DNA from: Ruminococcus sp.
Lineage (GTDB): Bacteria > Bacillota_A > Clostridia > Oscillospirales > Acutalibacteraceae
DNA length: 9,823 nt
Direction of reading: 5' to 3'
Assembly: GCA_017481395.1 (NCBI GenBank)
Contig: JAFUPE010000008.1
Span: forward strand, 1-9,823
Position 1 is the first letter of the stretch. Each line of letters starts with the position of its first letter. Made by a program: the position numbers and the translations under genes. A model generated the notes under the pieces. That model had not been told where the DNA came from, did no database searches, and was given only the letters and a program-made list of their open reading frames with translations. Positions 6,769 through 9,823 of the stretch are shown here, one piece after another.

Positions 6769-7578
6769 TTAATAACCTAATTCTGCTAATTCATCTATAA
6801 TATCTTTATAGACGTCGACAATATCGGAAACACCTTCACCTGATTTATTGGAAATTGGTCTTCTTCTCATATCCACTTCATCACAATGGGAAATTCCTCT
6901 TTTTCCAACACCACGATAAACTCCTTTAAAGTTGCCCCACTCTGCTGAATGGGGAGTTACTAATCCATCATTTTCTCCTTCTATCTTATTAACAATAATA
7001 TTAGAAAGCCATAAAAACAAATCGCTACTTGGCTTTTTCATAACAAATGCAAAACTTTGATAATACACAAATTCGCAGTTCGGCGTTTCTCTATTAAATT
7101 TTTCAGCCGCATCTGTTGTAAATGAACAAATAACTTTATATGTATTCGGTTTTTTATCACCTATCAACCGAAACCAACAATCAGCACAAAAAGCACCAAA
7201 TTTTATTAAAGGCTTAGGAATACGCATAAACCAATCGACTGTTTTTGAACCTCGATGTGGTGTTGATATGGTAGTAAGAGAAGCAACTTTACTGCTAAAT
7301 TTTTCTGTAGAAATAGCATAACGACAATCCAAACCACCTTTGGAGTGAGCAATAATATTAACTTTATCGGCACCTGTTAGCGAAATAATTTCTTCAATTC
7401 TGTTTGCTATGTGTTTTCCGTTTGTTTCAATATCAGCATTACTATCCTGGTTTCCGTAAAATACTTCACAATCTAAATCTTCCATCATCTTTGGGATTCT
7501 TCCCCAATAACAGATTCGCTTGCTGTCACGAAAACCCATTCCATGAACTAATAAAACAGGGTATTTAAGCTTGCTCAT
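6769..7578 (-). CDS. Alpha/beta-hydrolase, lipase/esterase-like, cytoplasmic
   Basis: The protein has 269 residues and the fold signature of family I lipases and related esterases: YPVLLVHGMG (6-15, oxyanion-hole HG), the nucleophile elbow AHSKGG (77-82, S79, with Ala in the first Gly position as in Bacillus lipases), then ENDGLVTPHS (202-211, likely acid D204) and GISHCDEVDM (228-237, likely His H231). The triad is therefore complete and in order. There is no signal peptide or membrane segment, so it acts inside the cell if it has no other export route. The substrate is unknown. ATG 7578 is preferred over the in-frame GTG 7587, because that GTG lies inside the ribosome binding site. The gene is clearly more AT-rich than its neighbours (32-35% GC in two lines I counted, against 38-50% in glgA). 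It is a single-gene unit between terminators, so acquisition by transfer is plausible. Confidence 0.87.
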   Translation of the reverse strand: MSKLKYPVLLVHGMGFRDSKRICYWGRIPKMMEDLDCEVFYGNQDSNADIETNGKHIANRIEEIISLTGADKVNIIAHSKGGLDCRYAISTEKFSSKVASLTTISTPHRGSKTVDWFMRIPKPLIKFGAFCADCWFRLIGDKKPNTYKVICSFTTDAAEKFNRETPNCEFVYYQSFAFVMKKPSSDLFLWLSNIIVNKIEGENDGLVTPHSAEWGNFKGVYRGVGKRGISHCDEVDMRRRPISNKSGEGVSDIVDVYKDIIDELAELGY

Positions 7579-7583
7579 AAAAC

Positions 7584-7593
7584 TCACCGCCTT
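7584..7593 (-). promoter_or_regulatory. Hydrolase ribosome binding site that fixes its start
   Basis: On the minus strand AAGGCGGTGA matches the extended anti-16S consensus AAGGAGGTGA at 9 of 10 bases and ends 5 bases before ATG 7578. The alternative GTG start (7585-7587) is part of this site and has no ribosome binding site of its own. Confidence 0.85.
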
Positions 7594-7599
7594 AAATAA

Positions 7600-7629
7600 A
7601 TACTATCACATTCACTAACGATATATCAA
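7600..7629 (-). promoter_or_regulatory. Promoter of the hydrolase gene
   Basis: On the minus strand TTGATA (complement of 7624-7629), an 18-base spacer and TAGTAT (complement of 7600-7605) are preceded by TG one base upstream of the -10, giving an extended -10. The -35 matches 5/6 and the -10 matches 4/6. A dyad GTTCT-N6-AGAAC (7636-7651) lies just upstream and could be an operator. It also overlaps the end of the neighbouring terminator's T-rich tail. Confidence 0.5.
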
Positions 7630-7650
7630 CAAAAAGTTCTATTTTAAGAA

Positions 7651-7685
7651 CAAACAAAAACAACCCGCCGTTGATGGCAGGTTGC
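7651..7685 (-). terminator. Intrinsic terminator of the murT-gatD-like operon
   Basis: Read on the minus strand, CAACCTGCC (complement of 7676-7684) pairs with GGCGGGTTG (complement of 7661-7669). This 9-bp stem with one G-T pair closes a 6-base loop and is followed by TTTTTGTTTG. It lies about 50 bases after the amidotransferase stop codon and isolates the downstream hydrolase. Confidence 0.85.
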
Positions 7686-7696
7686 ACATTGATTTA

Positions 7697-7743
7697 ACTG
7701 GTCCGTAGGCGAAATGCCCTCAAGGGGCTACCTTGTTACCAGT
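7697..7743. repeat. Nested palindrome overlapping the amidotransferase stop codon
   Basis: ACTGGT (7697-7702) is complementary to ACCAGT (7738-7743). Inside this, GTAG (7705-7708) pairs with CTAC (7728-7731), and GCCC (7716-7719) faces GGGC (7725-7728). The right arm includes the stop codon (7736-7738). It contains GGCGAAATGCCC (7708-7719), which resembles the hairpins after glgA when read on the minus strand. It may be an mRNA 3' structure or a degenerate member of the same intergenic repeat. Confidence 0.45.
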
Positions 7744-8455
7744 GCTCGCCTAAGATAAAGTTTACGCCTTCCTCTTTGAGCTTTTCAAGGCGTAAGTTGT
7801 AGGCATCCATTGCTTCTTTTTCAAAAGCAACCTCGCCCTTAAAACCTGCCAAAGATAAAATACGTTTAGTAAGCTTGGGGTTAAGGGGTAAAATGGGACC
7901 TAACACATAGGTAGCAAAGAAGTTTTTGTAATGAATTCCTTCATTTACGTCATCAGGGTTATTGCCGATTCCTCCCTTTACCTTCATAAAAGGAGTATTA
8001 CATTTGCTGTAGATATATGCAAACTGAGAACGACAACCCACAACCTCTATATCTTCATAATCGCCTAAGAACATTGAGTTGTGGCGGAAATACTCAGAGC
8101 TGCGTTTTGAATAAAATGAAAAAATACCAAGTGCATCCCACTTATTATCATCCTCGGCAATATATTCGCCGAAAAGCTCCATAGCATTGCCTGTGCAAAG
8201 AAAAACCACACCAGCCTCTATACATTCCTTAATTCGGTTTACATAAGGTTTAAGGGCATTTATGGCAAAGAGCTGGCTTTTCTCGGTCATGGAGCCAATG
8301 TAAATCATATCAACTTCATTATTGATAAAATGAGGCTCTGACTGCAGAGAAGTTTCGATAAACTCTGCGTCCTTACAGGTTTTCTTAAGATAAAGAGCAT
8401 TACCTGCATCACCATAAACTGTTGAAAGCTCAGAGAAAAGAAGCTCTATTTTCAT
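7736..8455 (-). CDS. GatD-like glutamine amidotransferase paralogue, catalytic His replaced
   Basis: The protein has 239 residues and a type 1 glutamine-amidotransferase-like fold. In the known MurT/GatD complex, GatD releases ammonia from glutamine for MurT to amidate the D-Glu of lipid II. Family marks here are YGDAGNALYLKK (14-25), a nucleophile-like C87 in FLCTGNAMELFG (85-96), EGIHYKN (172-178) and TYVLGPILPLNP (182-193). Compared with Staphylococcus aureus GatD as I remember it, CGGYQ is now CTGNA, GGGSD is GSMTE (54-58), and the catalytic His of YLHGPILPKN is Leu (L185, codon TTA at 7901-7903). Glutaminase activity by the usual triad is therefore doubtful. Its ATG overlaps the upstream TGA as ATGA (8452-8455), so the two are translationally coupled. 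The family assignment is firm; the reaction is not, and no gatD symbol is given for that reason. Confidence 0.85.
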   Translation of the reverse strand: MKIELLFSELSTVYGDAGNALYLKKTCKDAEFIETSLQSEPHFINNEVDMIYIGSMTEKSQLFAINALKPYVNRIKECIEAGVVFLCTGNAMELFGEYIAEDDNKWDALGIFSFYSKRSSEYFRHNSMFLGDYEDIEVVGCRSQFAYIYSKCNTPFMKVKGGIGNNPDDVNEGIHYKNFFATYVLGPILPLNPKLTKRILSLAGFKGEVAFEKEAMDAYNLRLEKLKEEGVNFILGEHW

Positions 8456-9823
8456 TTTGCCTCTCCCCTTTCCTTTTTGATACGCTCGGTAATTTCAGCA
8501 GTAACCTTGCGAGCCTCTGCAGAGGTGTAGATATCGTAAACTATGTAAACGGTTTCTACGTCGCTGATATCTGCGTGATTTAAAACATCAAGATGCTTTG
8601 GGATACAGATAATTTTACTCTCATCAACACCAGCCAGAAGCATTCTCAGCTTATGGTCAAGGTATCTGTCACCGCCAAGGACAATCTTTGTAACGCTGTC
8701 ATCATTTAAGAACTCGTAGTCAGTGTCGTAAAACCATGCTACGGTTTCGCTTTTCCTGGGATTCTCGAAGATTTCATCAAGAACCATTAACAAAAGCTTT
8801 TTAGACTTATCCTTTTTGATATTCTCAAATACAGTAGAAACCGCTGTAGGATTGTGAGTCTTTGCAAGCTTGCGGTGAATGTTTACGCCGCACACAACTT
8901 CACTGCCTTCACGGGATACAGGCGGCTTGATTGAATCAAGAGCCTTGGCAATATCCTCAGGCTTTTCGCCGATATCACGAAGAATAGACACCATTGCGGC
9001 TGTGTTGTAGATATTATGAATTGCAGAGTTAGGAATAGGATAAGTAAACTTACCTTCCTTTTCACTTACAACCATTTCTGCATCATTTGCAGACTCTACA
9101 AGATAATCTCTGTTGGGATTTTTAAATCCGCATTTGCTGCATTTATACTCGCCGATATTGCGGTAGTTGCGGTAAGTATACTCAGGCTTACCTCCGCATT
9201 TCAGGCATACGGGATAATCGTCAATAAGTGTATCAAGGGGATTTGTACCAAGATACTTTGCGCCAAAAGCTACACGACGATTACTTTCACCAATTAGCGA
9301 GCTTACTGGGTCATCACCGCACATAACAACAACGCTTTCGGGTGAACCTTCTGCCGCACGTCTCAGGCGGTCAGCGATATACTCGGGATTACCGTTTCTA
9401 AGCATTGAATCACGGGAAACGTTGTTGACAATAAGGTATGTAGGCTTAAGGCGTGGCACATTAACAGGAGAGATAAGCTCGTCAGCCTCGATAATTGCAA
9501 CGTCTTTTATGGGCTTATTAAAAATGCTTACTGCATCCAGAAGGCACCTTGCCTGACCTGCGTTATGATTGGCACCCCAATCGTTGTAAGCTACCTTGTA
9601 GCCGAGCTTTTTGAGGGTTTCGGCAAGCATATTTGAAATTGTGGTTTTGCCGTTAGTGCCTGTAACGACAATTGTAAGCTTAGGCTTTGCTACACGAGCT
9701 AAAAAATCCTCGCAAATTCTGACAGACACCATACCCGGGCGGTCGTCACGTTCTGCGTGAAAAAGCTTCCATAGAAAGAGAAAGGTTTTTCCACCCCATA
9801 ACCCTATCCAGAACCTTAAATTA
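8452..9823 (-). CDS. MurT-like Mur ligase (DUF1727 C-terminus), 5' end beyond window
   Basis: The frame stays open to the right edge, with 456 residues visible. An internal Met at 9732 is not the start: the 30 residues before it (LRFWIGLWGGKTF, then a hydrophobic stretch, then RPGM) match the usual MurT N-terminus, so only a residue or so is probably missing. From the first visible full codon (9820-9822), the ATP loop GTNGKT is at 55-60, EADE at 112-115, a zinc-ribbon insert with CxxC pairs is at 206/209 and 228/231, and the Mur-type HNIYN is at 269-273. The C-terminal DUF1727 region follows. Canonical MurT amidates the D-Glu carboxyl of lipid II at the membrane, with GatD as partner. Here the AKNPAG motif reads AKTHNPTA and the ADGRD stretch is changed, while FYDTDYE (364-370) is kept. 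Substrate is uncertain, so no symbol is given. Confidence 0.88.
   Translation of the reverse strand, partial: NLRFWIGLWGGKTFLFLWKLFHAERDDRPGMVSVRICEDFLARVAKPKLTIVVTGTNGKTTISNMLAETLKKLGYKVAYNDWGANHNAGQARCLLDAVSIFNKPIKDVAIIEADELISPVNVPRLKPTYLIVNNVSRDSMLRNGNPEYIADRLRRAAEGSPESVVVMCGDDPVSSLIGESNRRVAFGAKYLGTNPLDTLIDDYPVCLKCGGKPEYTYRNYRNIGEYKCSKCGFKNPNRDYLVESANDAEMVVSEKEGKFTYPIPNSAIHNIYNTAAMVSILRDIGEKPEDIAKALDSIKPPVSREGSEVVCGVNIHRKLAKTHNPTAVSTVFENIKKDKSKKLLLMVLDEIFENPRKSETVAWFYDTDYEFLNDDSVTKIVLGGDRYLDHKLRMLLAGVDESKIICIPKHLDVLNHADISDVETVYIVYDIYTSAEARKVTAEITERIKKERGEAK

Noticed and set aside
7579..7587. GTG 7587 as the hydrolase start
   Set aside because: The codon lies within the near-perfect ribosome binding site of ATG 7578.
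6677..7672. AACGGCGGGT at 6677-6686 and its inverted copy ACCCGCCGTT at 7663-7672 as terminal inverted repeats of a mobile element carrying the hydrolase
   Set aside because: The right copy is part of a good terminator stem, the match is only 10-12 bases, there are no target-site duplications and no transposase is present.
9016..9297. Plus-strand open frame of 93 codons within the MurT-like gene
   Set aside because: It is antisense to the well-supported zinc-ribbon and ligase coding sequence and has no recognisable features.

Overview
The window reads as a chromosomal segment of a gut-type, low-to-mid GC Gram-positive bacterium of class Clostridia. My best guess is Oscillospirales/Ruminococcus-Eubacterium relatives, and this lineage is an inference. 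The signs are strong AGGAGG-type ribosome binding sites, sigma-A-like promoters, a glycogen operon with the Firmicutes-specific glgC-glgD gene pair, and a MurT/GatD-like pair. No phage, insertion sequence, CRISPR, tRNA or rRNA gene was seen.

Layout. Bases 1-238 hold the 3' end of a glyceraldehyde-3-phosphate dehydrogenase gene, closed by a strong terminator (261-289). A 311-base gap (239-549) carries two candidate promoters and two dyads. It leads into a plus-strand glycogen biosynthesis operon: glgB (550-2712), glgC (2816-4012), glgD (4018-5127) and glgA (5158-6585). GlgC/GlgD make ADP-glucose, GlgA polymerises it into alpha-1,4-glucan and GlgB adds alpha-1,6 branches. No glycogen phosphorylase gene is present in the window. 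A cluster of small hairpins (6586-6645) and a convergent terminator (6709-6745) follow glgA.

The minus-strand half holds an AT-richer lone alpha/beta-hydrolase gene (6769-7578) with its own promoter. Beyond it is a translationally coupled pair: a GatD-like glutamine amidotransferase (7736-8455) and a MurT-like Mur ligase (8452 to beyond 9823, 5' end cut by the window edge). A terminator at 7651-7685 separates the pair from the hydrolase.

Points worth a second look: (1) GlgB ends in an 87-residue Lys/Ala/Thr histone-H1-like tail; (2) the GatD-like protein keeps its cysteine but has Leu where the catalytic His is expected, and both it and its MurT partner have changed family motifs; (3) GlgA has Gly-Ser-Gly-Gly-Leu in place of the Lys-x-Gly-Gly-Leu substrate-binding motif; (4) related mini-hairpins sit in both gaps that flank the AT-rich hydrolase. 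Nothing here is clearly a whole new system. The divergent MurT/GatD pair is the best candidate for an uncharacterised biochemical function.
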